A DNA stretch of 64,000 bases, from contig NZ_JACSQL010000001.1 in the NCBI RefSeq assembly GCF_014836635.1, forward strand, positions 806,001 to 870,000, in the 5' to 3' direction. Below the pieces are notes generated by a model. That model was given only the letters and a program-made list of their open reading frames with translations. It had not been told where the DNA came from and did not search any database. This DNA is from Paenibacillus gallinarum (GTDB lineage: Bacteria; Bacillota; Bacilli; Paenibacillales; Paenibacillaceae). The translations under genes and the position numbers were made by a program. Shown here piece after piece: positions 35,453-45,309 of this stretch; position 1 is the first letter of the stretch, and the number at the start of each line of letters is the position of its first letter.

Positions 35453-37482
35453 AAATAAAAGAGTTATCAGTCCTAGTTGGAATTATCGGCATTGTGCTCA
35501 TGATGATTCTACCTATACCCGTTGGATTACTGGATGTCCTTTTGGTCATCAACATTGCAATTGCGCTCATGATCTTGCTGGTAGCTATGAACACAAAGGA
35601 AGCTTTGGATTTCTCTATCTTTCCTTCTTTACTGCTTGTAACGACTTTATTTCGACTATCTTTGAACATATCAACGACCAAACATATTCTTGCTGAAGCC
35701 TATGCCGGAAAAGTGGTTGCGACTTTCGGAAGTTGGATATCCAGTGGACAACCCATTGTTGGTTTTATCGTGTTCCTGATCCTGGTTGTTGTCCAGTTTA
35801 TTGTTATAACGAAGGGGTCTGAACGTGTCGCTGAGGTAGGAGCAAGATTTACGCTGGACGCGATGCCGGGTAAACAAATGAGTATCGATGCTGATCTCAA
35901 TGCTGGTCTTATTAACGAACAACAGGCAAAAGAGAGACGTAGTAAAATTGAACGAGAAGCTGACTTTTACGGGGCTATGGATGGTGCAAGTAAGTTTGTT
36001 AAAGGAGATGCGATTGCAAGTATTGTTATCTTGCTGATCAATCTCGTCGGTGGATTCATTATTGGGATGGTTATGTTAGGAATGAGCTTTGGCGATTCCT
36101 TATCTACATATTCCCTGTTAACCATTGGGGATGGACTGGTAAGCCAGATTCCCGCACTACTTATCTCCACAGCTTCCGGACTGATTGTAACTAGAGCAGC
36201 ATCAGATGGAACATTTGCGGATGATATTACAGGTCAGTTATTTTCATATCCAAAGCTCATGTATATCGTTGCAGCTACGGTAACTTTCCTGGGAGTCTTC
36301 ACGCCAATCGGTCCGATTACAACCTTGCCTCTGGCGGGTCTGCTATTTTTCGGAGGTTGGAAGATGCAGAAGAATCTCAATAGTAAGCAGATTTCCGAAG
36401 AACAGATGGAAGAAGAACAACAGATTGAAGAAGTTCGAAGTCCGGAGAGTGTAATTAATTTGCTTCAGGTGGATCCTATTGAATTTGAGTTTGGTTATGG
36501 ACTCATTCCTCTTGCCGATACCGGACAAGGTGGAGACTTACTGGATCGGATCATTATGATCCGCAGACAGTGTGCGCTTGAGCTCGGTCTTGTCGTTCCT
36601 GTGATTCGGATCCGCGACAATATACAGCTTAGACCTAGTGAATATGTAATCAAGATCAAAGGCAACACTGTGGGCGGCGGAGAATTGTTACTTAACCATT
36701 ACTTAGCAATGAGCCCAGGATATGATGATGATTCGATCAGCGGTATTGAGACCATGGAACCGGCTTTTGGGCTTCCAGCGTTATGGATAGATGAGTTGAC
36801 GAAAGATCGTGCAGAGTTGTCAGGGTACACCGTTGTTGATCCTCCATCTGTTGTTGCAACACATCTGACAGAACTTATTAAGAGACATGCACATGAACTG
36901 TTAGGACGACAAGAAACCAAAGCAATTATAGATAATTTAAGAGAAAGTTATCCAGCACTAGTAGATGAACTCATTCCTTCTGTACTCTCGATTGGAGATA
37001 TTCAGAAAGTTTTGGCTAAGTTGCTCAGAGAGAAGATCTCAATACGTGACATGGTGACGATCGTAGAGACATTAGCGGATTATGGTACATATACAAAAGA
37101 CCCAGATGTTCTCACTGAATATGTAAGACAAGCTCTATCAAGACAAATAACTCAGCAGTATACCCTGAAAGGGGAGACGATGCGGGTGATTACAGTAGGA
37201 CCTAATCTTGAGAAAAAAATTGCCGAGAGTGTCCAGCAGTCGGAGCAAGGGAGCTATTTAGCACTAGATCCTGTATCAAGTCAAACGCTGTATCAAAAAT
37301 TGACAGAACAAGTCAATCGTCTGATTCAGTCGGGTCAACAACCTATTGTTCTTACATCACCTACCATTCGGATGTATCTCCGTCAGATTATCGAAAGAAC
37401 GATGCAAGATATACCTGTGTTGTCGTACAGTGAGCTAGAACCAAATGTTGAAATTCAAAGCGTTGGGGTGGTGAACTTATGA
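35449..37482 (+). CDS. flhA: flagellar export protein FlhA
   Basis: 677 residues. About eight TM helices (residues 1-310) including the FHIPEP-type block SLLLVTTLFRLSLNISTTKHIL and AEVGARFTLDAMPGKQMSIDADLNAG. A cytoplasmic ring domain (about 345-677) docks chaperone-substrate complexes. GTG start inside the flhB stop. Confidence 0.97.
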   Translation: MKIKELSVLVGIIGIVLMMILPIPVGLLDVLLVINIAIALMILLVAMNTKEALDFSIFPSLLLVTTLFRLSLNISTTKHILAEAYAGKVVATFGSWISSGQPIVGFIVFLILVVVQFIVITKGSERVAEVGARFTLDAMPGKQMSIDADLNAGLINEQQAKERRSKIEREADFYGAMDGASKFVKGDAIASIVILLINLVGGFIIGMVMLGMSFGDSLSTYSLLTIGDGLVSQIPALLISTASGLIVTRAASDGTFADDITGQLFSYPKLMYIVAATVTFLGVFTPIGPITTLPLAGLLFFGGWKMQKNLNSKQISEEQMEEEQQIEEVRSPESVINLLQVDPIEFEFGYGLIPLADTGQGGDLLDRIIMIRRQCALELGLVVPVIRIRDNIQLRPSEYVIKIKGNTVGGGELLLNHYLAMSPGYDDDSISGIETMEPAFGLPALWIDELTKDRAELSGYTVVDPPSVVATHLTELIKRHAHELLGRQETKAIIDNLRESYPALVDELIPSVLSIGDIQKVLAKLLREKISIRDMVTIVETLADYGTYTKDPDVLTEYVRQALSRQITQQYTLKGETMRVITVGPNLEKKIAESVQQSEQGSYLALDPVSSQTLYQKLTEQVNRLIQSGQQPIVLTSPTIRMYLRQIIERTMQDIPVLSYSELEPNVEIQSVGVVNL

Positions 37483-38810
37483 AAATGAAAAAATACATCG
37501 TTGATACCATGCCCGAGGCCATGAAACTCATTCGGAATGAACTTGGACAAGATGCAGTGATCCTGTCTACCAAAACAGTTCGAGCAAGTGGTTTAGCAGG
37601 AATACTGCGCAAACACAAGATCGAAGTCATCGCAGCAGTTGAAGAAGACAAAGTACAGCCAAAGGAACCTGTCCAGGTTCCTCCTGCTGTCATTCAGACA
37701 ATGCCAAGGAATGCGGTTCCTGAAGTGTATCGAAAAGCAGGGAATTTTAATGAAAAAGAAACAATTGCCCAGTCTTTATCAGAAACGAACGAAATAAAGC
37801 CAAAGGCGACTCTGCAACACAAAACACAAGAATCAGAAGAATTTCCGAGTCTTCCTGCAGAGTTACAGCCGCACCCAGAAGGGGCGGATTTTTCCGTTTC
37901 TTCAAGACAGGAGCAGTTGAATGGAGAAATGGAAGCAGGAAGTCTGACGGAGAAACTTCTCCAAGAGATCAGTCAAATGAAAACGTTTATGGCTACGCTC
38001 GCTGAGAGTCAATCTAATGAAGCAAGTTTACCTGGAAATTTGAATGAGATTCGCACAAAGCTGAAAGATCAAGGAATCGCCACGGACATTTGGAGCAGCT
38101 GGATGGATTCAGCAAAGCGGACTATTCAGGTTTCGGAGGAAGAAGCAGGAGAAAGCATCGTTAGACCTCTGATTGAGGAGTTTTTATCAGAACGGATTAC
38201 GGACGGAATTAACAAGTCCACTCGAATTGTGTACGTGGCAGGCCCGACAGGCGTAGGCAAAACAACAACGATAGCGAAACTTGCTGCAGAGCAAATGTTC
38301 AAGCATAAACGAAAGGTGGGGCTCATTACTGCTGATACGTATCGTATTTCCGCTGTTGAACAGTTGCGGACGTATGCTGCGATTCTCGGTATCCCACTTG
38401 AAGTCGTGCAGTCACCGGCGGATACCATAAGAGCACTGGATCATCTCTCTGATTGTGATTTGATTCTTATGGACACAGCGGGCCGTAATTATCGTAATGA
38501 GATCACCGTCTCCGAACTCAAAAGCTTGCTGCCGGATGATCCGGAAAGCGAACTTGTTGTGGTACTTAGCCTGACAGCCAAAACAGAAGACATGCTTACG
38601 ATACTGGGTCACTTTCATAAATATGGAACACCAAAATTGATTTTTACAAAAATCGATGAAACAGACACACTTGGAGCGCTCTTCAACGTCCTGAAACAGT
38701 ATCCAAGTAAGCTAGCTTACATTACTACGGGGCAAAACGTACCGGAGGATATTATGCTTCCTGATCCAAAAAAATTAGCTGATTTCATTCTTGGGAGTGA
38801 GCCGTCATGA
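37479..38810 (+). CDS. flhF: flagellar biosynthesis GTPase FlhF
   Basis: 443 residues. SRP-type GTPase that places and counts flagella. The N-terminal B domain (1-150, MKMKKYIVDTMPEAMKLIRNE) is unusually polar; then the N domain and the G domain with P-loop GPTGVGKT (255-262), DTYRISAVEQL, MDTAGRNYRNE and TKIDETDTLG. Overlaps flhA and flhG by four bases each. Confidence 0.95.
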   Translation: MKMKKYIVDTMPEAMKLIRNELGQDAVILSTKTVRASGLAGILRKHKIEVIAAVEEDKVQPKEPVQVPPAVIQTMPRNAVPEVYRKAGNFNEKETIAQSLSETNEIKPKATLQHKTQESEEFPSLPAELQPHPEGADFSVSSRQEQLNGEMEAGSLTEKLLQEISQMKTFMATLAESQSNEASLPGNLNEIRTKLKDQGIATDIWSSWMDSAKRTIQVSEEEAGESIVRPLIEEFLSERITDGINKSTRIVYVAGPTGVGKTTTIAKLAAEQMFKHKRKVGLITADTYRISAVEQLRTYAAILGIPLEVVQSPADTIRALDHLSDCDLILMDTAGRNYRNEITVSELKSLLPDDPESELVVVLSLTAKTEDMLTILGHFHKYGTPKLIFTKIDETDTLGALFNVLKQYPSKLAYITTGQNVPEDIMLPDPKKLADFILGSEPS

Positions 38811-39712
38811 TAGATCAGGCGGCTTCTCTAAGAGAAATGATGTTAAACAATTCCCTTCCCCAGCTGAATGAGGAGAATTTAGTTCAGACAAAGAAAAGGA
38901 ATCAAGCCAGACTCATTGCGATTTCGAGCGGTAAAGGAGGTGTAGGTAAATCAAACTTTACACTTAATCTCGCTTTAAAACTGCATGCAGCTGGCAAAAA
39001 GGTGTTGGTGTTTGATGCGGATCTAGGGATGGCAAATATCGATGTATTAATGGGCGTGTCTTCTAGATTCAGTCTATATCATGTGCTCAAGGGAGAAAAA
39101 AGAATTCAAGATATTATTCAGTTTGGTCCACATGGACTGCCCTATGTGGCAGGTGGATCAGGGCTCATCGAACTTTTGTCTCTAACCGAAGAAGATATTC
39201 ACGGTTTTACATCTGACCTGGAGCATCTATCTGGGGAATTTGATTATATTTTGTTTGATACCGGAGCCGGTCTTTCTCTGGAGAACAGGCGTTTTATCGC
39301 CGCTGCTGATGAGTGTATTGTGGTTACGACGCCGGAACCTACTTCTATTACGGATGCTTACGCATTAATAAAAGTGATGCACAGACACCTTAGTGATCCT
39401 GTAGCTTTTAGCATTGTGGTGAATCGGGCTGAGAACCGAAGGGAAGCGGAACAAGTCAGCGCTAAAATTGGACTTGTTGCGAAGCGATTTTTAAATGCTA
39501 CCATTCCTTTGCTGGGGTATGTTTCAGACGATCAGCATGTTATGCGAGCTGTGAAGAAACAAACACCTTTTACGGTGATGTATCCGCAGTGTACTGCATC
39601 CCGAGACATGGAAAGAATTGCGTCGGGATATATGGATCTTGCATTACCTTTGACACAGAATACACAAGGATTCAAAGGATTTATGAACAAATGGTTAAAG
39701 AAAACCATCTAA
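38807..39712 (+). CDS. flhG: flagellum number regulator FlhG (YlxH, MinD-like ATPase)
   Basis: 301 residues. Deviant Walker A SGKGGVGKSN (41-50) of the MinD/ParA class, Walker B region FDYILFDTGAG, and a C-terminal amphipathic tail (GFKGFMNKWLKK) for membrane binding. The N-terminal DQAASLREMM is the FlhF-activating helix known from B. subtilis FlhG, which stimulates FlhF GTPase. Confidence 0.95.
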   Translation: MIDQAASLREMMLNNSLPQLNEENLVQTKKRNQARLIAISSGKGGVGKSNFTLNLALKLHAAGKKVLVFDADLGMANIDVLMGVSSRFSLYHVLKGEKRIQDIIQFGPHGLPYVAGGSGLIELLSLTEEDIHGFTSDLEHLSGEFDYILFDTGAGLSLENRRFIAAADECIVVTTPEPTSITDAYALIKVMHRHLSDPVAFSIVVNRAENRREAEQVSAKIGLVAKRFLNATIPLLGYVSDDQHVMRAVKKQTPFTVMYPQCTASRDMERIASGYMDLALPLTQNTQGFKGFMNKWLKKTI

Positions 39713-39745
39713 TGTAGGTTTCACTTAAATTCAGGGGTGTCAAAC

Positions 39746-41122
39746 ATGTCAGTCTATCAAGTACTTGTTGTAGATGATTCAGCTTTTATGAGGAAAATCA
39801 TTACCGATTTAATTGAACAAGATCCCGCTTTTAAAGTGATGGAGACAGCAACTACTGGAAAAGAAGCGATAGAAAAAGCAAGAGAACATCATCCTGATTT
39901 AATAACAATGGATGTAGAGATGCCTGTACTTAACGGTCTAGATGCTCTTAAAGTAATCGTGGCTGAGGATGAAATCCCGATTATTATGCTCTCAGGAATC
40001 AATGAAATGGGTTTGCGAGAGACAATTATGTCGCTGGAAGCGGGAGCATTTGATTTTATACGAAAACCGTCAATCAACCATGGACAGGACATTGAAGAAG
40101 TTGGGAACGAGCTTCGGAATCAGATGAAAGAAGCCATGCTAATGAAGGCAAGGCGCGCTGAAAGAAAATTGAGTGAAGAATCGCTGACAGAAAAAGTAGA
40201 CTTGCAAACACAAGAGCAGCATGAAGTTCCATCTCTCAACATTCAAAAATTGAATCATCCTCATTTGTATAAGTCTCGTCCTGCAAAAGATACACAAACG
40301 AAAGAATCGAAGCCGGTTTTTTCGCCGAAGCCGGTCACAAATAAGAATAATAAGAGTACTAAGGATAATAAGAACGATGAAAAAGTCAAGAATAGCACTC
40401 AGAAAAAAACGATAGTTTCTTCACCTGAAATTCCTGTTTCTTTGAAAACTCATGATGTATCCCAAGTGTTTAGCCGCAAAAATGTAACGGTTACGCTGGA
40501 GGATACACAAAGTGAAAAACAAAAGACGAATACGATGATCCAGCAACTGGTAGCCATTGGATGTTCTACAGGTGGACCACGGGCGCTTAAATCATTGTTA
40601 TCCCAAATTCCTAAGAATTTTCCCGCTCCCATCGTCATTGTGCAGCATATGCCGCCTGACTTTACCAGATCGCTTGCGAATCGCATTGATTCATTTAGTC
40701 ATATTCGGGTAGTTGAAGCAGAGCAAGGAATGCATCTGGAAGCAGGAGTAGCGTATATTGCTCCAGGCGGATATCACATGAGGGTGATTGAAGTGACAAA
40801 TGGGAAATATGAACTTCGCTTAAGCCAGGAAGAAATCGTGAATGGACATCGCCCTTCCGTAGATACCCTATTCGAATCCATTATCCCCTATTCTAAACTG
40901 CAGAGGCATATTGTTCTTCTTACAGGGATGGGCAGTGATGGAGCTAGGATGATGAAGCGTCTTTACGATACAGGAGTGTGTTCCACTTTTGCGGAGAACG
41001 AAGAAAGCTGTGTTGTGTATGGAATGCCGCGAGCAGCAGTAGAACTCGCCTGTGTTCAGCAAGTATTGCCTCTAAAAGAATTAACCTCGAAGCTGATCCA
41101 AGCGGTTATGAACCAAACCTAA
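39746..41122 (+). CDS. cheB: chemotaxis protein-glutamate methylesterase CheB
   Basis: 458 residues; B. subtilis CheB has about 357. Receiver domain (1-125) with Asp56 phospho-site in TMDVEMPVLNG. The C-terminal methylesterase domain (about 270-458) has the catalytic Ser in IGCSTGGPRAL, His in VQHMPP and Asp in TGMGSDGA. Between them is an unusually long, Lys/Asn/Ser-rich linker of about 140 residues that looks disordered. It removes methyl groups from receptors during adaptation. ATG 39746 is placed after AGGGGTG. Confidence 0.95.
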   Translation: MSVYQVLVVDDSAFMRKIITDLIEQDPAFKVMETATTGKEAIEKAREHHPDLITMDVEMPVLNGLDALKVIVAEDEIPIIMLSGINEMGLRETIMSLEAGAFDFIRKPSINHGQDIEEVGNELRNQMKEAMLMKARRAERKLSEESLTEKVDLQTQEQHEVPSLNIQKLNHPHLYKSRPAKDTQTKESKPVFSPKPVTNKNNKSTKDNKNDEKVKNSTQKKTIVSSPEIPVSLKTHDVSQVFSRKNVTVTLEDTQSEKQKTNTMIQQLVAIGCSTGGPRALKSLLSQIPKNFPAPIVIVQHMPPDFTRSLANRIDSFSHIRVVEAEQGMHLEAGVAYIAPGGYHMRVIEVTNGKYELRLSQEEIVNGHRPSVDTLFESIIPYSKLQRHIVLLTGMGSDGARMMKRLYDTGVCSTFAENEESCVVYGMPRAAVELACVQQVLPLKELTSKLIQAVMNQT

Positions 41123-41144
41123 TTCACGAAGGGGGTATTTCAAA

Positions 41145-43229
41145 GTGGATATGAATCAATATTTGTCCATGTTTATTGATGAGTCTAACGATCATCTACA
41201 ATCTTTGAACGAAAAAATGCTAGAGCTTGAACAAAGTCCCGAAGATTTATCTATCGTTCAGGTGATTTTTAGATCTGCACATACATTAAAAGGGATGGCA
41301 GCAACGATGGGGTTTGAGGATCTTGCTTCTCTGACGCATAAAATGGAAAATGTGCTTGATCTCGTTCGAAACGAAAAAATGAAAATGAAAGAATCGATAT
41401 TTGATGTTTTATTCCAGAGTCTGGATGCACTCGAGTCCATGGTACAGGATATTATGGCAGGCGGAGAGGGAAAACTGGATGTCTCCCATATTGTTTCTTC
41501 CTTACTAGCGATTGAAAAAGGAGAAGAGAATTCACCTTCTGAGGTAAAAGCTCCACATGTTTCTGGTACAGACACTGCTTCTTCAATGCCCTTGCTTGAT
41601 GAATTCCAAAGCTCTGTACTCTTACAGTCGATTCATGATGGCGCAGGAGTGATGTTTATACAAGTTAGCATTAGCAGAACAAGTCAGTTAAAATCGGTTC
41701 GTGCTTATATGGTGTTCGATCTGCTGGAACGATCGGGTGACATCATTAAGACAGAGCCATCCGTTCAGCAAATAGAACAAGATCAATTTGAATATGAATT
41801 TTCATTATATTACATAACACAGATGCAATCGGAAGAGTTAAAGAAAGCAATTCTTAATATTTCAGAGATCGAAGAAGTGAATGTCACTCCATTAACTGAA
41901 GAAATGCTGGGGCTGGGGTCTAAAGAAGCGGCAGCTGCTACGGAAGTGATGGAAAAGTCTGAAGCAACACAAGAAACAGATACAAATAGTACGATGATTG
42001 AGAACACGGAAGCAGTACCAGGCGATGCAAAAGAGAAAACAGTTCGAGCTGCTTCAAAAACAAATACGGCAGCTGCAGCTTCTAAAACCATTCGTGTAGA
42101 TATTGAACGGTTAGACGTTCTTATGAATTTATTCAGTGAATTATTAATCGATCGTTCCCGTTTAGAACAGCTCTCTAATGAACTGGAGCATACCGACTTA
42201 ATCGAAACGGTTGCCCATATGAGCAGAGTAAGTTCGGACTTACAAAATATAGTACTTAAGCTTCGAATGGTTCCGGTAGATACCGTATTCAATCGGTTCC
42301 CAAGAATGATTCGAGATTTGGCCAAATCACTAAATAAAAAAGTGGATCTTGTTATTACAGGTGCGGATACAGAACTTGATCGTACGGTTATTGATGAGAT
42401 TGGGGACCCGCTTGTTCATTTACTTCGTAACGCAGTAGACCACGGGGTGGAATCAATCTCGACCAGAGTGGAGTCGGGGAAATCCGAAACGGGTACCATT
42501 CAATTAAGGGCATTCCATAGCGGCAACCATGTATTTATTGAGATTGAAGACGACGGTGCCGGGATATACCGAGATAAATTACTTAAAATCGCTATATCAC
42601 GTGGCGTCGTAACGGAAGCTGAATCCGCCGAGATGACAGATCAGCAAGTCTTTCAATTATTGTTTGCGCCTGGTTTCAGTACAGCAGAAACCATCTCAGA
42701 CATCTCAGGCAGAGGCGTAGGTCTTGATGTAGTTAAGGCGAAAATCACTTCACTTGGTGGGAATGTGACCATTCATTCAGTCCCGGGAAAAGGAACGAAT
42801 TTTTCGGTTCAACTGCCGCTGACTCTTTCTATTATCTCAGCAATGCTCATTAAGCTTGGAAGTGAGAAATATGCTATTCCGCTTTCTTCGATCGTAGAAA
42901 CAGGCATTGTGAAAAAAGAAAAAATCCGTATGGTTCATGGAACCAAAATGATTTCATTTAGAGAAGCGTTAGTTCCTTTCGTGTCACTTGCTGAATTTTT
43001 TAATGTAGAAGATTACAGTGATGAAGTAGAGGATGAAATCGAGATTGTTGTTATTCGTAAAGGAGATCAGCTTGCAGCTTTGGCGATCGATGATTTTATC
43101 GGACAAAACGAAATTGTTATTAAAACACTGGGCAAATATTTACCGAATATTCAAGGGATTTCTGGGGCAACCATTCTCGGTGATGGACAAGTCGCACTAA
43201 TCATTGATCCCAACGGCTTAATTAAATAA
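41145..43229 (+). CDS. cheA: chemotaxis histidine kinase CheA
   Basis: 694 residues. P1 domain with phospho-His46 in FRSAHTLKGMAATMGF; P2 (about 155-255) for CheY/CheB docking; an Ala/Thr/Glu-rich linker; P3 dimerisation (about 320-385); P4 kinase with N box LLRNAVDHGVES, G1 EDDGAGI and G2 GRGVGLDVVK; C-terminal CheW-like P5. GTG 41145 follows AAGGGGGT at 9 bases. Confidence 0.97.
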   Translation: MDMNQYLSMFIDESNDHLQSLNEKMLELEQSPEDLSIVQVIFRSAHTLKGMAATMGFEDLASLTHKMENVLDLVRNEKMKMKESIFDVLFQSLDALESMVQDIMAGGEGKLDVSHIVSSLLAIEKGEENSPSEVKAPHVSGTDTASSMPLLDEFQSSVLLQSIHDGAGVMFIQVSISRTSQLKSVRAYMVFDLLERSGDIIKTEPSVQQIEQDQFEYEFSLYYITQMQSEELKKAILNISEIEEVNVTPLTEEMLGLGSKEAAAATEVMEKSEATQETDTNSTMIENTEAVPGDAKEKTVRAASKTNTAAAASKTIRVDIERLDVLMNLFSELLIDRSRLEQLSNELEHTDLIETVAHMSRVSSDLQNIVLKLRMVPVDTVFNRFPRMIRDLAKSLNKKVDLVITGADTELDRTVIDEIGDPLVHLLRNAVDHGVESISTRVESGKSETGTIQLRAFHSGNHVFIEIEDDGAGIYRDKLLKIAISRGVVTEAESAEMTDQQVFQLLFAPGFSTAETISDISGRGVGLDVVKAKITSLGGNVTIHSVPGKGTNFSVQLPLTLSIISAMLIKLGSEKYAIPLSSIVETGIVKKEKIRMVHGTKMISFREALVPFVSLAEFFNVEDYSDEVEDEIEIVVIRKGDQLAALAIDDFIGQNEIVIKTLGKYLPNIQGISGATILGDGQVALIIDPNGLIK

Positions 43230-43276
43230 TTCTTTGCAAGCGGAAGTTCTTATTACTTACTTAGGAGGCATTAATC

Positions 43277-43738
43277 ATGGCAGAAGACATGAAAGTAATC
43301 GTTTTTAAGCTTGGGACAGAAGAGTATGGAATTGAAGTAGAACGTGTTCAGACGATTGAAAGAATGCTTCCGGTTACTCGTGTTCCAAAGACGTATTCGT
43401 TTGTAAAAGGTGTTGTTAATCTTCGAGGAGTCGTCATTCCGGTTATTGATTTAGGTGGACGTTTCTCCCTTCCAGAAGCAGAGTATACCGATCAAACACG
43501 AATTATTATCGTTACCGTTTCGGATATGCAGGTTGGTTTTATTGTTGATTCGGCCAATGACGTTGTAGATCTTAATGAAGATGATATTGAAACGCCTCCT
43601 GAAATTGTAGGAGGTATTAAAGCCAAATATTTAAGAGGAGTAGCGAAACTAGAAGAAGAAAGACTTCTCATTATGCTGAATCTCCATGAAGTATTGAATA
43701 AAAGTGAAATTATAAGTCTTGAGAGTATGGAAGGATAA
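43277..43738 (+). CDS. cheW: chemotaxis coupling protein CheW
   Basis: 153 residues, one CheW domain: KVIVFKLGTEEYGIEVERVQTIERM, then FVKGVVNLRGVVIPVIDLGGRF. Links receptors to CheA. Start after TAGGAGGCA. Ends immediately before cheC. Confidence 0.96.
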   Translation: MAEDMKVIVFKLGTEEYGIEVERVQTIERMLPVTRVPKTYSFVKGVVNLRGVVIPVIDLGGRFSLPEAEYTDQTRIIIVTVSDMQVGFIVDSANDVVDLNEDDIETPPEIVGGIKAKYLRGVAKLEEERLLIMLNLHEVLNKSEIISLESMEG

Positions 43739-44365
43739 ATGATGGCTACAATCAATCAATTTCAGGAGTTTGAGATGGATATCTTGAAAGAGATCGGAAA
43801 TATTGGAGCAGGGAATGCGGCTACAGCGCTTGCTACTCTGCTCAATAAACCTGTAGATATGGGTGTGCCGACTGTCCAGAGGGTTCCTTTCGAAGCCATA
43901 GCGGAAAGTGTTGGCGGTGATGAGAGTATTGTAGCTGCCGTTTATTTTCGGGTAGAAGGAGAGGCTCCGGGGAACATGTTTTTTATGATGACCCCGGAAG
44001 CCGCCAAACAGCTTTTGTACCATTTTAATTCGGAAGTAAGCTGTGAACATCTCGAATTTACGGAAATGGAATGCTCGACGATCTCTGAAATTGGAAATAT
44101 TCTGGCTGGGTCATATCTCTCATCCCTTGCTGATTTCACTCGCTTAAAAATGTTCCCTACCGTGCCTGGATTTGCACTAGATATGGCAGGAGCTATTTTA
44201 AGTTACGGATTACTTCATATGAGTCACACTGCGGACGAAGCACTATTAATCGATACTCAATTTCTCGAAGGTCAGAACCAAGTACAAGGACAATTTTTTC
44301 TAATACCCGATCCTGAGTCTTTTCATGTCATTTTTGAGGCTTTGGGAGCGCCCTATCATGATTGA
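43739..44365 (+). CDS. cheC: CheY-P phosphatase CheC
   Basis: 208 residues. Two conserved phosphatase sites: ILKEIGNIGAGNAATAL and ISEIGNILAGSYLSSL. It removes phosphate from CheY and is stimulated by CheD, encoded next (family knowledge). The first ATG (43739) touches the cheW stop; the second (43742) is an alternative start. Confidence 0.94.
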   Translation: MMATINQFQEFEMDILKEIGNIGAGNAATALATLLNKPVDMGVPTVQRVPFEAIAESVGGDESIVAAVYFRVEGEAPGNMFFMMTPEAAKQLLYHFNSEVSCEHLEFTEMECSTISEIGNILAGSYLSSLADFTRLKMFPTVPGFALDMAGAILSYGLLHMSHTADEALLIDTQFLEGQNQVQGQFFLIPDPESFHVIFEALGAPYHD

Positions 44366-44855
44366 ACAAAGAAACTTGGTAAAGGTAGGAATGGCGGATC
44401 TAAACATCATTACAGAACCGGGTATCATTCGTACAACAGGACTAGGGTCTTGTGTGGGTGTAACTCTATATGATCCACTAGCTAAAATTGCGGGGATGGC
44501 ACATGTCATGCTGCCTTCCTCTTCTATTGCGAGAGAAGGTATTTTGAATAAGGCAAAATACGCGGATACTGCGATCGTAGAATTAGTAGAGAGAATGATT
44601 GAAGCGGGTGCATCAAGCACGAGACTCATTGCCAAAATGGCAGGGGGATCACAGATGTTTCAATTTGCTGGGGCTGGTGATACGTTACGTATTGGGCCTC
44701 GTAATACAGAAGTCTGTAAACAAATGATTAGAGAGCTTCGCATTCCTCTTCTTGCTGAAGATTGCGGCGGGAGTCATGGGAGAACCATTGAAATAGATCG
44801 GGACACTGGAATATTAACGATTCGAAGCGTACAGATGGGTGTGAAGGAACTATGA
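44358..44855 (+). CDS. cheD: chemoreceptor glutamine deamidase CheD
   Basis: 165 residues. Active-site Cys32 in TTGLGSCVGVTLYDP and His49 in AGMAHVMLPSS. Deamidates receptor glutamines and binds CheC. ATG 44358 overlaps the cheC end by 8 bases; the alternative upstream frame inside cheC lacks a ribosome site. Overlaps the following gene by ATGA. Confidence 0.94.
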   Translation: MIEQRNLVKVGMADLNIITEPGIIRTTGLGSCVGVTLYDPLAKIAGMAHVMLPSSSIAREGILNKAKYADTAIVELVERMIEAGASSTRLIAKMAGGSQMFQFAGAGDTLRIGPRNTEVCKQMIRELRIPLLAEDCGGSHGRTIEIDRDTGILTIRSVQMGVKEL

Positions 44856-45295
44856 ATAGAATGTTTGGGAATGTTCGAATCAATTTTTTAGCCGGATTTA
44901 TTGGACTGATCATTACGTTTTTCGTTTCATTTAGCAGTAACTTACTATCTACAAGTCTTTTTCGGGCAGGGGCAGCTTTTATCATCTGGTTCTTACTAGC
45001 CTTTCTACTAAGGTACGTATTAGGCAGTGTATTGGCTTCTCCACCTGACAAAGGAGGTCCTGAGAGCCTGGAAGAAGGACAAGAGACGAAGGGGGCTCAG
45101 CTTGATGTGATTGCTCCAAATGATGATGAAGTGCTGAAGGATATTCTGAATTATGCTCAAGCAGAACCAAACGAAGAAAAAAAGAAACAATCTGCAGTGG
45201 AGAGCGGCTTTGAACCACTTAATCCTCCGAAAATTGTTCGGACAAAAGATGCTGAAGAATTAGCACAAGCCGTTCGTCACCTGTCAGGCAAATAG
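44852..45295 (+). CDS. small membrane protein in the che region, unknown
   Basis: 147 residues. Two TM helices (about 10-30 and 37-59), then an acidic cytoplasmic tail ending in KDAEELAQAVRHLSGK. It starts inside the cheD stop and is followed by sigD after 14 bases, so it is expressed with the chemotaxis genes. B. subtilis has nothing between cheD and sigD. I recognise no family; a motor or sigma-D-related membrane role is possible but untested. Confidence 0.75.
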   Translation: MNRMFGNVRINFLAGFIGLIITFFVSFSSNLLSTSLFRAGAAFIIWFLLAFLLRYVLGSVLASPPDKGGPESLEEGQETKGAQLDVIAPNDDEVLKDILNYAQAEPNEEKKKQSAVESGFEPLNPPKIVRTKDAEELAQAVRHLSGK

Positions 45296-45309
45296 AGGAG
45301 GGAAACGAT

